NCBI RefSeq assembly: GCF_037975245.1
Contig: NC_092569.1
Span: forward strand, 20,141,001 to 20,205,000
Length of the DNA stretch: 64,000 nucleotides
Reading direction: 5' to 3'
DNA from: Apostichopus japonicus
Taxonomy: Eukaryota > Echinodermata > Holothuroidea > Aspidochirotida > Stichopodidae
Shown here: positions 13,379-25,165 of the stretch, piece by piece
Numbering within the stretch: the stretch's first letter is position 1
How the letters are laid out: each line of letters begins with the position of its first letter
The notes under the pieces: model-generated
The model's input: the letters and a program-made list of their open reading frames with translations, nothing else
Databases searched by the model: none
What the model was told of the DNA's origin: nothing
Translations under genes and position numbers: made by a program

Positions 13379-13800
13379 GACTAATCATTTAGGTCGCTTG
13401 ACAAAAGCCTGGTCGATAGAGCATTGTTGAAAGACTAGCAAAAACTGGTCATGTGACTAATTGAATAAGTCAATTGACATCTTGACTAATCGTTTAGGTC
13501 GCTTGACTAAAGCCTGGTCGATAGAGGCATAATTGAATGACTAGTAAAAACTGGTCATGTGACTAATTGAATTAGTCAACTGACATCTTGACTAATCGTT
13601 TAGGTCGCTTGACTAAAGCCTGGTCGATAGAGGCATAATTGAATGACTAGTAAAAACTGGTCATGTGACCAGGTTTACTTAGTCATATGACCAGAACTAT
13701 TTGGTCACTGGACCAAAAGTTAGTCAAGTGACTAGAATTAATTGGTCGATAGAAGCATTGTCTGGACTAATGTACTCTAGTCATCTTGACTAGATTATGT
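13379..13800. repeat. Element 1 right subterminal repeats
   Basis: Tandem units of 105-106 bp start at 13379, 13484 and 13590, each with gactaatc-tttaggtcg and cctggtcgatag. They are followed by further TAGTCA/TGACTA and TGGTC/GACCA words up to the inverted repeat. Related words occur in the left 220 bp (3564-3780). Such arrays are typical transposase-binding regions in CACTA-like elements; the function here is inferred. Confidence 0.8.
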
Positions 13801-13810
13801 TTACAGTGTG

Positions 13811-14042
13811 TGATGTGATCGACTGTACTGTGATGTGATCGATTCTACTGTGATGTGATCGATTTTACAGTTGTGTGATCGATTGCATGGTGTTGTGGTC
13901 GTCGTTTCGGTGATGTGATCGGTTGTACGATGCTGTGTTGCTTGTACTGTGATGTGATCGGTTGTACGATGCTGTGCTGCTTGTACTGTGATGTGATCGG
14001 TTGTACGATGCTGTGTTGCTTTTACTGTGATCGATTCAGCGG
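13811..14042. repeat. 20-bp minisatellite (unit 1, right part)
   Basis: Continues the minisatellite broken by element 1. The last third changes to a 43-bp higher-order unit containing tgtgatcggttgtacgatgctgtg, present three times. Confidence 0.9.
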
Positions 14043-14619
14043 TGACGTGACAACCATATCGATTACTTAGTCAGATATTATGGGTTAACAACTTATGTGC
14101 AACTAAACTGAGACTTGGTCAGAATAAAACAAAATCATCTTAACCCTATACAGCTCAAAATACAGCTTTTCATTTCACCCTCTCAGTGTACTATATGCAG
14201 GTGTGATTTTGTCTTTACCCTGACCTATATCTTTAATGATATAACGGTTATATTGTCAACGGATGAGTGATCGCATATCATATTTTTAATAAGTTTTAAC
14301 AATCACTCATGCATCATTTTGAATCTCTATAAAACATCGTTTATTGATTGCTAAGAAGATTCATAAGTAAACACACTGACGACTCTGAACTTCTCTTATC
14401 ATCCTATTCTTTCATTTATCTTTGCTTTGTTGCATGTTTGTATACGATTGATATATCTCTGTTATTGTATTACACAAGTGATCTCTGCGATAAAATGGTT
14501 TTATGGTGCGACATTTTATTCAGTGTAAACTTTCATGAAATTTTCGAAGAATCGTGAAATTAAACCAAGTAGAGTATTAAAGTACATGTCAGCTGTTGCT
14601 AAATCTTACTTTTTATTAT

Positions 14620-14625
<6 letters not shown>
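14043..14625. other. Unit sequence without recognised gene (also in units 2 and 3)
   Basis: Unique-looking AT-rich DNA between the minisatellite and the TA run, repeated at 19205-19787 and 24339-24920. Short open frames (69 codons from 14348) are preserved only because the copies are nearly identical. Confidence 0.4.

Positions 14626-14665
<40 letters not shown>
14626..14665. repeat. (TA)n microsatellite, length varies between units
   Basis: The equivalent runs are at about 19788-19845 and 24921-24975. The three lengths differ, as expected of slippage after duplication. Confidence 0.95.
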
Positions 14666-14667
<2 letters not shown>

Positions 14668-14855
14668 TCTAAGACGTTATTTATGCTTTCTCAAATCCAA
14701 CTGTCGGCTTGTTACATTATTATTTATGTAGGTGGAGATTGTACAAAAGAGGACTTTTTTTACTGTATTCACCTGTGATATTGGCACCCAACTATTGACT
14801 AAAATAATCATAAAAAAATTGAGACTATGTACAGTGTAGCTTGTGTTGGCGTTGG

Positions 14856-15962
14856 CAGGCGCGGCGGAACGGAAAAATTATTGGGGGGGGGGGGCTAATG
14901 TGTGGACACTATCTAAGCGGAGCGCCACCATCGGTTGGCGCGGAGCGTACAAGAAAATTTTGGGTTTTTTCAACCCCCCAGATGGCCGGAAACGGCACTT
15001 CCCGAGTGTTTTATGCTTCGAATACCTACCCCTAGAATATGGGTCTCAAGCCTGCAATTTCTCAGATTGCACGAAAGTCTACGGTAAAAACATTGTAATT
15101 TGTATATTCGATTGTGTTTTAAGAGAGTAGCTATTACTCGAAGTGTACTCGCAAAGACGTTTTTGAGTGTAGTAAGGGCAGTGGCGGAGCTAGGGGTATT
15201 GGTCGGGCGGGGGGCAAGAATAGACTGTACGGGAGCTTTCGACACTATCTAAGCGGAGCGCCACCACAGGTTGGCGCGGAGCGGTCAAAAAAAATTTGAG
15301 TAAAGACACTCCCTAGATTGCAGGAAATCACCCTTTCGGGCCTTACTAACTTGCAGATAAACGGAGAATAAATAGGTGTCGTCGCCATTTTGTCGGAAAA
15401 TTACACCAACAGAATATGACAAATGTCAATAGGTATATTAGAGCGCAATAAAATAGTCAATAATCGCGAATAAGTAAAAAAGTAGTGAAGAGCTGAAAAG
15501 GGCACCAGCAGTCCATTTGAGTCCGTCAGGGGGCGGGGGGCATCCGCCCCTGACTGTATATATGAACGCTCCGCCACTAAGTAAGGGGATGTTGGAGAAC
15601 TGGCTGAAATGAGGCAAGTCATTGGCCTAAGACAAAGTTGTGTTACGCTTATCGGTACTCACACTAACTTCTTCCACTTTTCACGGGGCGTGAAGACGCG
15701 GTTGGGGTGACAATGTGGTCTATAGCCAGGGGACGGGCCGAGGGTCCCCCAGGAATTACTAAAATTATTACACCTATATAGTATACGTGTGCATCGGACA
15801 GGGCGACAAGTATGCATTGAAAAATGGGCAGATGCACTTTTCGGAACCTTGGTAAATATTGGGGGGGGGGGGGGCTTATCATGCATTTGCCCCCTCAACT
15901 TTTTCATTGAGGGCTGAGCCCCCCCAAGCCCCCCAAGCCCCCCCCCGGTTCCGCCGCCACTG
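14856..15962 (+). mobile_element. 1.1-kb non-autonomous hAT-like element (unit 1)
   Basis: The ends are CAGGCGCGGCGGAAC and, read in reverse, CAGTGGCGGCGGAAC. A perfect 8-bp target duplication GGCGTTGG lies at 14848-14855 and 15963-15970. The paralogous gene B intron at 60070-60077 has a single GGCGTTGG without the insertion, which proves the boundaries. An 8-bp duplication with CAG termini is the hAT signature. No transposase is encoded. The interior has G- and C-runs and a nested MITE. Confidence 0.92.
15179..15579 (+). mobile_element. 0.4-kb hAT MITE nested in the 1.1-kb element (unit 1)
   Basis: Starts CAGTGGCGGAGC and ends GCTCCGCCACTA. The target duplication AGTAAGGG is perfect at 15171-15178 and 15580-15587. 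It is related along its length to the copies at 37949-38348 (opposite orientation) and 51781-52177. Confidence 0.93.
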
Positions 15963-15970
15963 GGCGTTGG

Positions 15971-17081
15971 ATGTTGTTTTATTCGCTTTTTAAATTTTAA
16001 TCAAAGCTTCACAGAGATTGAGACACTGAATAAGATGTTTTCCTCAAAATGTAGACACATCTTGAAGTTAATAACTAAATATTAAATTATTCACTTACAG
16101 AAAAGCTCAGCAAGTAGAGTTAGTGTCCATTGCCAGATAATTTACAGGGTTGCAAAGTCTGCCAAATCTAAGGGTATTGAGTCTATTCCTCTTTGTAATT
16201 TTATACCACATTTAATACGTAGAAACATTAAGTCACAATCTAGCAATCAATGAACATAATCCTGTTAAGTTCCTCGAGTCATTCACAATACAAGTGGTCA
16301 AGCCTCATTCATATTATTGTACCTGACCACATGGTGTATATACCTCAATCAAGTCTCTTAGCATGTGTGTATTGGTTTGAATTTATTGGTAATAAGTTGA
16401 TGACTCGAAAAACGGATATGGTATCAATATGTTTGTTATTGTTTGATGTGAGGTGCATTATGAAACGCATGGCATGAACTCACCAAATTGGCACGCTAAT
16501 AGTTCTTCAAAAACAATCATTCCTGATTAACCTCACTTATGGTCTTTGTTTCCTTTCCGCCTGGTCTCAACTTTGTTACTAAGGCGGTGGAGGGAGGAGG
16601 TGGGGGGGGGGGGTATTCAGGAATATGAGAAACTGATTTGAAATTGAAACGAGAAATGTGGATTTCTCCTTCATTGAGTTGATCATAAGTCAATGTTACC
16701 TTTGCGCAAACGCTCCGTATTCCCAAAGAAAGCAGAGCATAGAAAAATGTTACCAACTTTATCTGTAAGTACGAAACCGTTGCAGAGTCGTAGATATACG
16801 GCTCTGGTCCGTTGAGATGAACACCGCCCCAAATACCTTGCATTTGATTCCTCCCTTGGCATTGTACAACACTTCTAACTTTTGCTGTTTTGATGTCATA
16901 CTACCTGTTGTAGGACTATAGCCATATGCCTGAAGTATTATGTGATTTTATACTGTAATTATGAATTTGAGACCGTGGTACCCCATCATAGAACATGTTT
17001 GGTGAAGACAGGGGATCAAGTAACGAATATTTGGAGTACTAATTCCGTCTCTGCTTCCTTCCATGTAATTACATAAATTAG
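15971..17081 (+). other. FReD intron sequence within the duplicated unit
   Basis: Collinear with gene B intron sequence at 60078-61176, with small insertions and deletions. It recurs at 21146-22254 and 26273-27382. It contains a G run near 16605. A reverse-strand open frame of about 80-109 codons occurs in all four copies, but identity is equally high in the flanking sequence, so it gives no sign of a gene. Confidence 0.7.
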
Positions 17082-17186
17082 TTTCCAGTGGATCTGGTTC
17101 AAGCAATGGAGGTACCTCGGTTCCGGTTGACCCCATTTCATACCCTACGACAGCAGAGGAATCGGAAGTATCTACTACCAATGATG
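17082..17186 (+). pseudogene. FReD linker exon, donor destroyed (unit 1)
   Basis: A 105-bp phase 1-1 exon following acceptor ...ataaattag. It encodes SSGSGSSNGGTSVPVD, then ISYPTTAEESEVSTTND, the same as gene B exons 3-6. Directly after the last base, the GTAAG donor of the paralogues is replaced by the left end of element 2 (CTCTCTTAAAATGA). The exon therefore cannot be spliced normally. Skipping it keeps the frame because it is phase-symmetric. Confidence 0.85.
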
Positions 17187-17969
17187 CTCTCTTAAAATGA
17201 GAGACTGAAATTTCAGTCTAATCGACTGAAATTTCAGTCTAATGATGGATGGGATAAGGGATCAGACTACTTAGACTGAATTCCAGTCTGAAATGTAAAG
17301 ACTGAAGGTCAGTCTTAATTAGACTAAATACTCTTCAGTCTAATAGACTGAAAATCAAACCACTTTAGACTGAACAGTCAGCAGTTTAGACTGATTTATT
17401 GCAGCACCAGTCTTAATAAGATTGAATACTTTCAGTCTATTAGACTGATATCAGACTGAACAGTCGGTCATTTAGACTGAATTATTACACATCACAGCTA
17501 TACTGTCAATCTTATAAACTGCAAATCCTGGATTGAACAAACTTTTCTATAGATCCTCCGTGTTGGCTAAGTGCTGGAATTCTTCAATAAAGATGCAGTT
17601 AAGGTCATCAAGACAACATTCAATGATCTGTTAATGCAGGGGAATTTACTGAAAGGTGCTACTTCATGGAGTGACTTCGCCTTCACATCCAATCATGTTA
17701 GGCTATAAAGACCAGAAAATCATTGTGACAGTCACACACAAAGTACATTAAAAATGGTATTCCATCAAGAAATATAATTGTCAATATCCACCGAACAGTA
17801 ATTTTATTCCCACTAACCCACTTATATATTCTTATATAATTTTTGTTATCATAAAAAAAAAACAGAAATCAAAACTACAATATTCTGAGGGATGTTCAAC
17901 AAAACATGTTATCTTTGCAACAAACGTTCAAATTATAAAGATACTTTACATAACAGTGACATATTTTCA
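17187..17969 (+). mobile_element. Element 2 left end, truncated (unit 1)
   Basis: The left 783 bp of element 2, cut off by the duplication junction. It begins CTCTCTTAAAATGAGAG and is followed to about 17490 by many AGACTGAA/TTCAGTCT subterminal words. A short open segment near 17577-17708 reads VLEFFNKDAVKVIKTTFN and on to SWSDFAFTSNHVRL before a stop; it may be a decayed element exon. Confidence 0.85.
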
Positions 17970-18399
17970 TATTATATTGTTATATATTATTTTGTTCAAA
18001 ATCAGAAAGAAAAAGCTCTCGTTATCATAAAGAGAATATTAATTCTCAGCGATGCGGTAATTGCTTCTGATAATAGCACATATATCACGTTTTGAACATG
18101 GTAGACGATATTAAAAAGAAATCCAATTTTCAAATAGAATATATATTAAGCCTTACAAACTCATGATTAATAAAACCCCGTAAGTAAATGTCATATTAAT
18201 CAATCTCGGTTCAACGGGGTTTAATGCTCCAACTATATAGGCCTATCATAAACAAAATTATAATAATAATAATATTTAAATACACTCTTAAAACAGAACG
18301 GGCTTTCATACAAAAAAAAAGTGAAAAGTTAAAGCGGAATCCATTTCATTGACAGATTAAAATGGATATGCAGACCTTCACACACACACACACGGCAAT

Positions 18400-19204
18400 G
18401 CGATCGATTGTATGGTGATGTGATCGATTCTACGGTGATGTGATCGATTGCATGGTGTTGTGATCGACTGTACTGTGAAGTGATCGACTGCACTGTGATG
18501 TGATCGTGATGTGATGTGATCGATTGTACTGTGATGTGATCGATTGTGCTGTGATGTGATCGATTGTACTGTGATGTGATCGATTGTGCTGTGATGTGAT
18601 CGATTGTACTGTGATGTGATCGATTGTGCTGTGATGTGATCGATTGTACTGTGATGTGATCGATTGTATAGTGTTGTGATTGGTTGTATGGTGATTTGAT
18701 TGATATATACTGTGATGTGATCGACTATACTGTGATGTGATCGACTGTACTGTGATGTGATCGACTGTACTGTGATGTGATCGACTATACTGTGTTGTGA
18801 TCGATTGTATGGTGTTGTGGTCGACTGTACTGTGATGTGATCGACTGTACTGTGTTGTGGTCGATTGAAATATGATGTGATCGATTTTACTGTGATGTGA
18901 TCGATTGTATGGTGTTGTGGTCGATTGTACTGTGATGTGATCGACTGTACTGTGATGTGATTGACTGTACTGTGATGTGATCGACTGTACTGTGATGTGA
19001 TCGATTCTACTGTGATGTGATCGATTTTACAGTTGTGTGATCGATTGCATGGTGTTGTGGTCGTCGTTTCGGTGATGTGATCGGTTGTACGATGCTGTGT
19101 TGCTTGTACTGTGATGTGATCGGTTGTACGATGCTGTGCTGCTTGTACTGTGATGTGATCGGTTGTACGATGCTGTGTTGCTTTTACTGTGATCGATTCA
19201 GCGG
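18400..19204. repeat. 20-bp minisatellite, uninterrupted (unit 2)
   Basis: About 0.8 kb of the TGATGTGATCGATTGTACTG-type repeat. It preserves the empty site of element 1 around 18970-18973, which is key evidence for the element 1 boundaries. Confidence 0.96.
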
Positions 19205-19781
19205 TGACGTGACAACCATATCGATTACTTAGTCAGATATTATGGGTTAACAACTTATGTGCAACTAAACTGAGACTTGGTCAGAATAAAACAAAATCAT
19301 CTTAACCCTATACAGCTCAAAATACAGCTTTTCATTTCACCCTCTCAGTGTACTATATGCAGGTGTGATTTTGTCTTTACCCTGACCTATATCTTTAATG
19401 ATATAACGGTTATATTGTCAACGGATGAGTGATCGCATATCATATTTTTAATAAGTTTTAACAATCACTCATGCATCATTTTGAATCTCTATAAAACATC
19501 GTTTATTGATTGCTAAGAAGATTCATAAGTAAACACACTGACGACTCTGAACTTCTCTTATCATCCTATTCTTTCATTTATCTTTGCTTTGTTGCATGTT
19601 TGTATACGATTGATATATCTCTGTTATTGTATTACACAAGTGATCTCTGCGATAAAATGGTTTTATGGTGCGACTTTTTATTCAGTGTAAACTTTCATGA
19701 AATTTTCGAAGAATCGTGAAATTAAACCAAGTAGAGTATTAAAGTACATGTCAGCTGTTGCTAAATCTTACTTTTTATTAT

Positions 19782-19847
<66 letters not shown>

Positions 19848-20035
19848 TCTAAGACGTTATTTATGCTTTCTCAAATCCAACTGTCGGCTTGTTACATTAT
19901 TATTTATGTAGGTGGAGATTGTACAAAAGAGGACTTTTTTTACTGTATTCACCTGTGATATTGGCACCCAACTATTGACTAAAATAATCATAAAAAAATT
20001 GAGACTATGTACAGTGTAGCTTGTGTTGGCGTTGG

Positions 20036-21137
20036 CAGGCGCGGCGGAACGGAAAAATTATTGGGGGGGGGGGGGGCTAATGTGTGGACACTATCTAAGC
20101 GGAGCGCCACCATCGGTTGGCGCGGAGCGTACAAGAAAATTTTGGGTTTTTTCAACCCCCCAGATGGCCGGAAACGGCACTTCCCGAGTGTTTTATGCTT
20201 CGAATACCTACCCCTAGAATATGGGTCTCAAGCCTGCAATTTCTCAGATTGCACGAAAGTCTACGGTAAAAACATTGTAATTTGTATATTCGATTGTGTT
20301 TTAAGAGAGTAGCTATTACTCGAAGTGTACTCGCAAAGACGTTTTTGAGTGTAGTAAGGGCAGTGGCGGAGCTAGGGGTATTGGTCGGGCGGGGGGCAAG
20401 AATAGACTGTACGGGAGCTTTCGACACTATCTAAGCGGAGCGCCACCACAGGTTGGCGCGGAGCGGTCAAAAAAAATTTGAGTAAAGACACTCCCTAGAT
20501 TGCAGGAAATCACCCTTTCGGGCCTTACTAACTTGCAGATAAACGGAGAATAAATAGGTGTCGTCGCCATTTTGTCGGAAAATTACACCAACAGAATATG
20601 ACAAATGTCAATAGGTATATTAGAGCGCAATAAAATAGTCAATAATCGCGAATAAGTAAAAAAGTAGTGAAGAGCTGAAAAGGGCACCAGCAGTCCATTT
20701 GAGTCCGTCAGGGGGCGGGGGGCATCCGCCCCTGACTGTATATATGAACGCTCCGCCACTAAGTAAGGGGATGTTGGAGAACTGGCTGAAATGAGGCAAG
20801 TCATTGGCCTAAGACAAAGTTGTGTTACGCTTATCGGTACTCACACTAACTTCTTCCACTTTTCACGGGGCGTGAAGACGCGGTTGGGGTGACAATGTGG
20901 TCTATAGCCAGGGGACGGGCCGAGGGTCCCCCAGGAATTACTAAAATTATTACACCTATATAGTATACCTGTGCATCGGACAGGGCGACAAGTATGCATT
21001 GAAAAATGGGCAGATGCACTTTTCGGAACCTTGGTAAATATTGGGGGGGGGGGGGCTTATCATGCATTTGCCCCCTCAACTTTTTCATTGAGGGCTGAGC
21101 CCCCCCAAGCCCCCCCCCCCCGGTTCCGCCGCCACTG
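20036..21137 (+). mobile_element. 1.1-kb hAT-like element (unit 2 copy, with nested MITE)
   Basis: The same insertion as in unit 1, carried along by the segmental duplication. It differs mainly in G- and C-run lengths and one base near 20970. It includes the nested 0.4-kb MITE at about 20361-20761. Confidence 0.92.
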
Positions 21138-22254
21138 GGCGTTGGATGTTGTTTTATTCGCTTTTTAAATTTTAATCAAAGCTTCACAGAGATTGAGACA
21201 CTGAATAAGATGTTTTCCTCAAAATGTAGACACATCTTGAAGTTAATAACTAAATATTAAATTATTCACTTACAGAAAAGCTCAGCAAGTAGAGTTAGTG
21301 TCCATTGCCAGATAATTTACAGGGTTGCAAAGTCTGCCAAATCTAAGGGTATTGAGTCTATTCCTCTTTGTAATTTTATACCACATTTAATACGTAGAAA
21401 CATTAAGTCACAATCTAGCAATCAATGAACATAATCCTGTTAAGTTCCTCGAGTCATTCACAATACAAGTGGTCAAGCCTCATTCATATTATTGTACCTG
21501 ACCACATGGTGTATATACCTCAATCAAGTCTCTTAGCATGTGTGTATTGGTTTGAATTTATTGGTAATAAGTTGATGACTCGAAAAACGGATATGGTATC
21601 AATATGTTTGTTATTGTTTGATGTGAGGTGCATTATGAAACGCATGGCATGAACTCACCAAATTGGCACGCTAATAGTTCTTCAAAAACAATCATTCCTG
21701 ATTAACCTCACTTATGGTCTTTGTTTCCTTTCCGCCTGGTCTCAACTTTGTTACTAAGGCGGTGGAGGGAGGAGGTGGGGGGGGGGTATTCAGGAATATG
21801 AGAAACTGATTTGAAATTGAAACGAGAAATGTGGATTTCTCCTTCATTGAGTTGATCATAAGTCAATGTTACCTTTGCGCAAACGCTCCGTATTCCCAAA
21901 GAAAGCAAAGCATAGAAAAATGTTACCAACTTTATCTGTAAGTACGAAACCGTTGCAGAGTCGTAGATATACGGCTCTGGTCCGTTGAGATGAACACCGC
22001 CCCAAATACCTTGCATTTGATTCCTCCCTTGGCATTGTACAACACTTCTAACTTTTGCTGTTTTGATGTCATACTACCTGTTGTAGGACTATAGCCATAT
22101 GCCTGAAGTATTATGTGATTTTATACTGTAATTATGAATTTGAGACCGTGGTACCCCATCATAGAACATGTTTGGTGAAGACAGGGGATCAAGTAACGAA
22201 TATTTGGAGTACTAATTCCGTCTCTGCTTCCTTCCATGTAATTACATAAATTAG

Positions 22255-22359
22255 TTTCCAGTGGATCTGGTTCAAGCAATGGAGGTACCTCGGTTCCGGT
22301 TGACCCCATTTCATACCCTACGACAGCAGAGGAATCGGAAGTATCTACTACCAATGATG
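22255..22359 (+). pseudogene. FReD linker exon, donor destroyed (unit 2)
   Basis: Copy of the unit 1 linker exon, with the same acceptor and the same truncation of the donor by the left end of element 2 at 22360. Confidence 0.85.
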
Positions 22360-23143
22360 CTCTCTTAAAATGAGAGACTGAAATTTCAGTCTAATCGACT
22401 GAAATTTCAGTCTAATGATGGATGGGATAAGGGATCAGACTACTTAGACTGAATTCCAGTCTGAAATGTAAAGACTGAAGGTCAGTCTTAATTAGACTAA
22501 ATACTCTTCAGTCTAATAGACTGAAAATCAAACCACTTTAGACTGAACAGTCAGCAGTTTAGACTGATTTATTGCAGCACCAGTCTTAATAAGATTGAAT
22601 ACTTTCAGTCTATTAGACTGATATCAGACTGAACAGTCGGTCATTTAGACTGAATTATTACACATCACAGCTATACTGTCAATCTTATAAACTGCAAATC
22701 CTGGATTGAACAAACTTTTCTATAGATCCTCCGTGTTGGCTAAGTGCTGGAATTCTTCAATAAAGATGCAGTTAAGGTCATCAAGACAACATTCAATGAT
22801 CTGTTAATGCAGGGGAATTTACTGAAAGGTGCTACTTCATGGAGTGACTTCGCCTTCACATCCAATCATGTTAGGCTATAAAGACCAGAAAATCATTGTG
22901 ACAGTCACACACAAAGTACATTAAAAATGGTATTCCATCAAGAAATATAATTGTCAATATCCACCGAACAGTAATTTTATTCCCACTAACCCACTTATAT
23001 ATTCTTATATAATTTTTGTTATCATAAAAAAAAAAACAGAAATCAAAACTACAATATTCTGAGGGATGTTCAACAAAACATGTTATCTTTGCAACAAACG
23101 TTCAAATTATAAAGATACTTTACATAACAGTGACATATTTTCA
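22360..23143 (+). mobile_element. Element 2 left end, truncated (unit 2)
   Basis: Duplicate of the fragment in unit 1, again ending at the duplication junction with the same 22-bp filler after it. Confidence 0.85.
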
Positions 23144-23572
23144 TATTATATTGTTATATATTATTTTGTTCAAAATCAGAAAGAAAAAGCTCTCGTTATC
23201 ATAAAGAGAATATTAATTCTCAGCGATGCGGTAATTGCTTCTGATAATAGCACATATATCACGTTTTGAACATGGTAGACGATATTAAAAAGAAATCCAA
23301 TTTTCAAATAGAATATATATTAAGCCTTACAAACTCATGATTAATAAAACCCCGTAAGTAAATGTCATATTAATCAATCTCGGTTCAACGGGGTTTAATG
23401 CTCCAACTATATAGGCCTATCATAAACAAAATTATAATAATAATAATATTTAAATACACTCTTAAAACAGAACGGGCTTTCATACAAAAAAAAAGTGAAA
23501 AGTTAAAGCGGAATCCATTTCATTGACAGATTAAAATGGATATGCAGACCTTCACACACACACACACGGCAA

Positions 23573-24338
23573 TGCGATCGATTGTATGGTGATGTGATCG
23601 ATTCTACGGTGATGTGATCGATTGCATGGTGTTGTGATCGACTGTACTGTGAAGTGATCGACTGCACTGTGATGTGATCGTGATGTGATGTGATCGATTG
23701 TACTGTGATGTGATCGATTGTGCTGTGATGTGATCGATTGTACTGTGATGTGATCGATTGTGCTGTGATGTGATCGATTGTACTGTGATGTGATCGATTG
23801 TATAGTGTTGTGATTGGTTGTATGGTGATTTGATTGATATATACTGTGATGTGATCGACTATACTGTGATGTGATCGACTGTACTGTGATGTGATCGACT
23901 GTACTGTGATGTGATCGACTATACTGTGTTGTGATCGATTGTATGGTGTTGTGGTCGACTGTACTGTGATGTGATCGACTGTACTGTGTTGTGGTCGATT
24001 GAAATATGATGTGATCGATTTTACTGTGATGTGATCGATTGTATGGTGTTGTGGTCGATTGTACTGTGATGTGATCGACTGTACTGTGATGTGATTGACT
24101 GTACTGTGATGTGATCGACTGTACTGTGATGTGATCGATTCTACTGTGATGTGATCGATTTTACAGTTGTGTGATCGATTGCATGGTGTTGTGGTCGTCG
24201 TTTCGGTGATGTGATCGGTTGTACGATGCTGTGTTGCTTGTACTGTGATGTGATCGGTTGTACGATGCTGTGCTGCTTGTACTGTGATGTGATCGGTTGT
24301 ACGATGCTGTGTTGCTTTTACTGTGATCGATTCAGCGG
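23573..24338. repeat. 20-bp minisatellite (unit 3, contracted)
   Basis: The same array as in unit 2 but shorter by a few repeats in its first half, consistent with replication slippage or unequal exchange after duplication. Confidence 0.95.
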
Positions 24339-24915
24339 TGACGTGACAACCATATCGATTACTTAGTCAGATATTATGGGTTAACAACTTATGTGCAACT
24401 AAACTGAGACTTGGTCAGAATAAAACAAAATCATCTTAACCCTATACAGCTCAAAATACAGCTTTTCATTTCACCCTCTCAGTGTACTATATGCAGGTGT
24501 GATTTTGTCTTTACCCTGACCTATATCTTTAATGATATAACGGTTATATTGTCAACGGATGAGTGATCGCATATCATATTTTTAATAAGTTTTAACAATC
24601 ACTCATGCATCATTTTGAATCTCTATAAAACATCGTTTATTGATTGCTAAGAAGATTCATAAGTAAACACACTGACGACTCTGAACTTCTCTTATCATCC
24701 TATTCTTTCATTTATCTTTGCTTTGTTGCATGTTTGTATACGATTGATATATCTCTGTTATTGTATTACACAAGTGATCTCTGCGATAAAATGGTTTTAT
24801 GGTGCGACTTTTTATTCAGTGTAAACTTTCATGAAATTTTCGAAGAATCGTGAAATTAAACCAAGTAGAGTATTAAAGTACATGTCAGCTGTTGCTAAAT
24901 CTTACTTTTTATTAT

Positions 24916-24977
<62 letters not shown>

Positions 24978-25165
24978 TCTAAGACGTTATTTATGCTTTC
25001 TCAAATCCAACTGTCGGCTTGTTACATTATTATTTATGTAGGTGGAGATTGTACAAAAGAGGACTTTTTTTACTGTATTCACCTGTGATATTGGCACCCA
25101 ACTATTGACTAAAATAATCATAAAAAAATTGAGACTATGTACAGTGTAGCTTGTGTTGGCGTTGG

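Larger units (their letters stand above)
3564..13808 (+). mobile_element. Element 1: 10.2-kb DNA transposon with TG target duplication
   Basis: The ends are inverted repeats: left CACTCTAAACACAATC, right end read in reverse CACTGTAAACATAATC, then CTAGTCAAG on both sides (22 of 24 matching). It is flanked by TG (3562-3563 and 13809-13810). Removing the element and one TG restores exactly the uninterrupted minisatellite of unit 2 around 18970. Subterminal repeats built on CTAGTC/GACTAG and TGGTC/GACCA occur at both ends, with a tandem of about 105 bp at 13379-13700. CACTS termini plus subterminal repeats resemble the CACTA/EnSpm (CMC) group, but a 2-bp TG duplication does not settle the superfamily. 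The interior carries decayed exons of an unassigned protein plus LINE and hAT debris. Confidence 0.9.
2583..17969 (+). repeat. Segmental duplication, unit 1 of 3 (split by element 1)
   Basis: Bases 2583-3563 align without apparent gaps to 17992-18972, and 13811 onward aligns to 18973 onward at a fixed offset of 5162. Unit 1 is therefore a copy of about 5.14 kb interrupted by the 10,245-bp element 1. Differences from the other units are few: single-base changes, TA-run length and G/C-run length. The homology starts abruptly at 2583 and ends at 17969, where a 22-bp AT-rich filler joins unit 2. Confidence 0.93.
17992..23143 (+). repeat. Segmental duplication, unit 2 of 3
   Basis: A 5152-bp unit nearly identical to units 1 and 3 along its length. 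In order it holds the 20-bp minisatellite, a (TA)n run, the 1.1-kb hAT-like element with its nested MITE, FReD intron sequence, one linker exon, and the left 0.8 kb of element 2. It is flanked by identical 22-bp AT fillers at 17970-17991 and 23144-23165. Confidence 0.95.

Noticed and set aside
14841-15245. Forward and reverse frames of 64-101 codons repeated in the three units
   Set aside because: They lie in the non-autonomous hAT-like element and are disturbed by G-run length changes between units.
16517-16843. Reverse-strand frame of up to 109 codons seen in four places (also near 21708, 26881 and 60609)
   Set aside because: Its conservation is no better than that of the flanking intron, and it lies antisense in FReD intron sequence. 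Copy identity comes from recent duplication.
16948-17181. Reverse-strand frame starting MVVDTSDSSAVVGYEMG, repeated in all units and in gene B
   Set aside because: It is antisense to the linker exon; the forward frame has the splice sites and phase.
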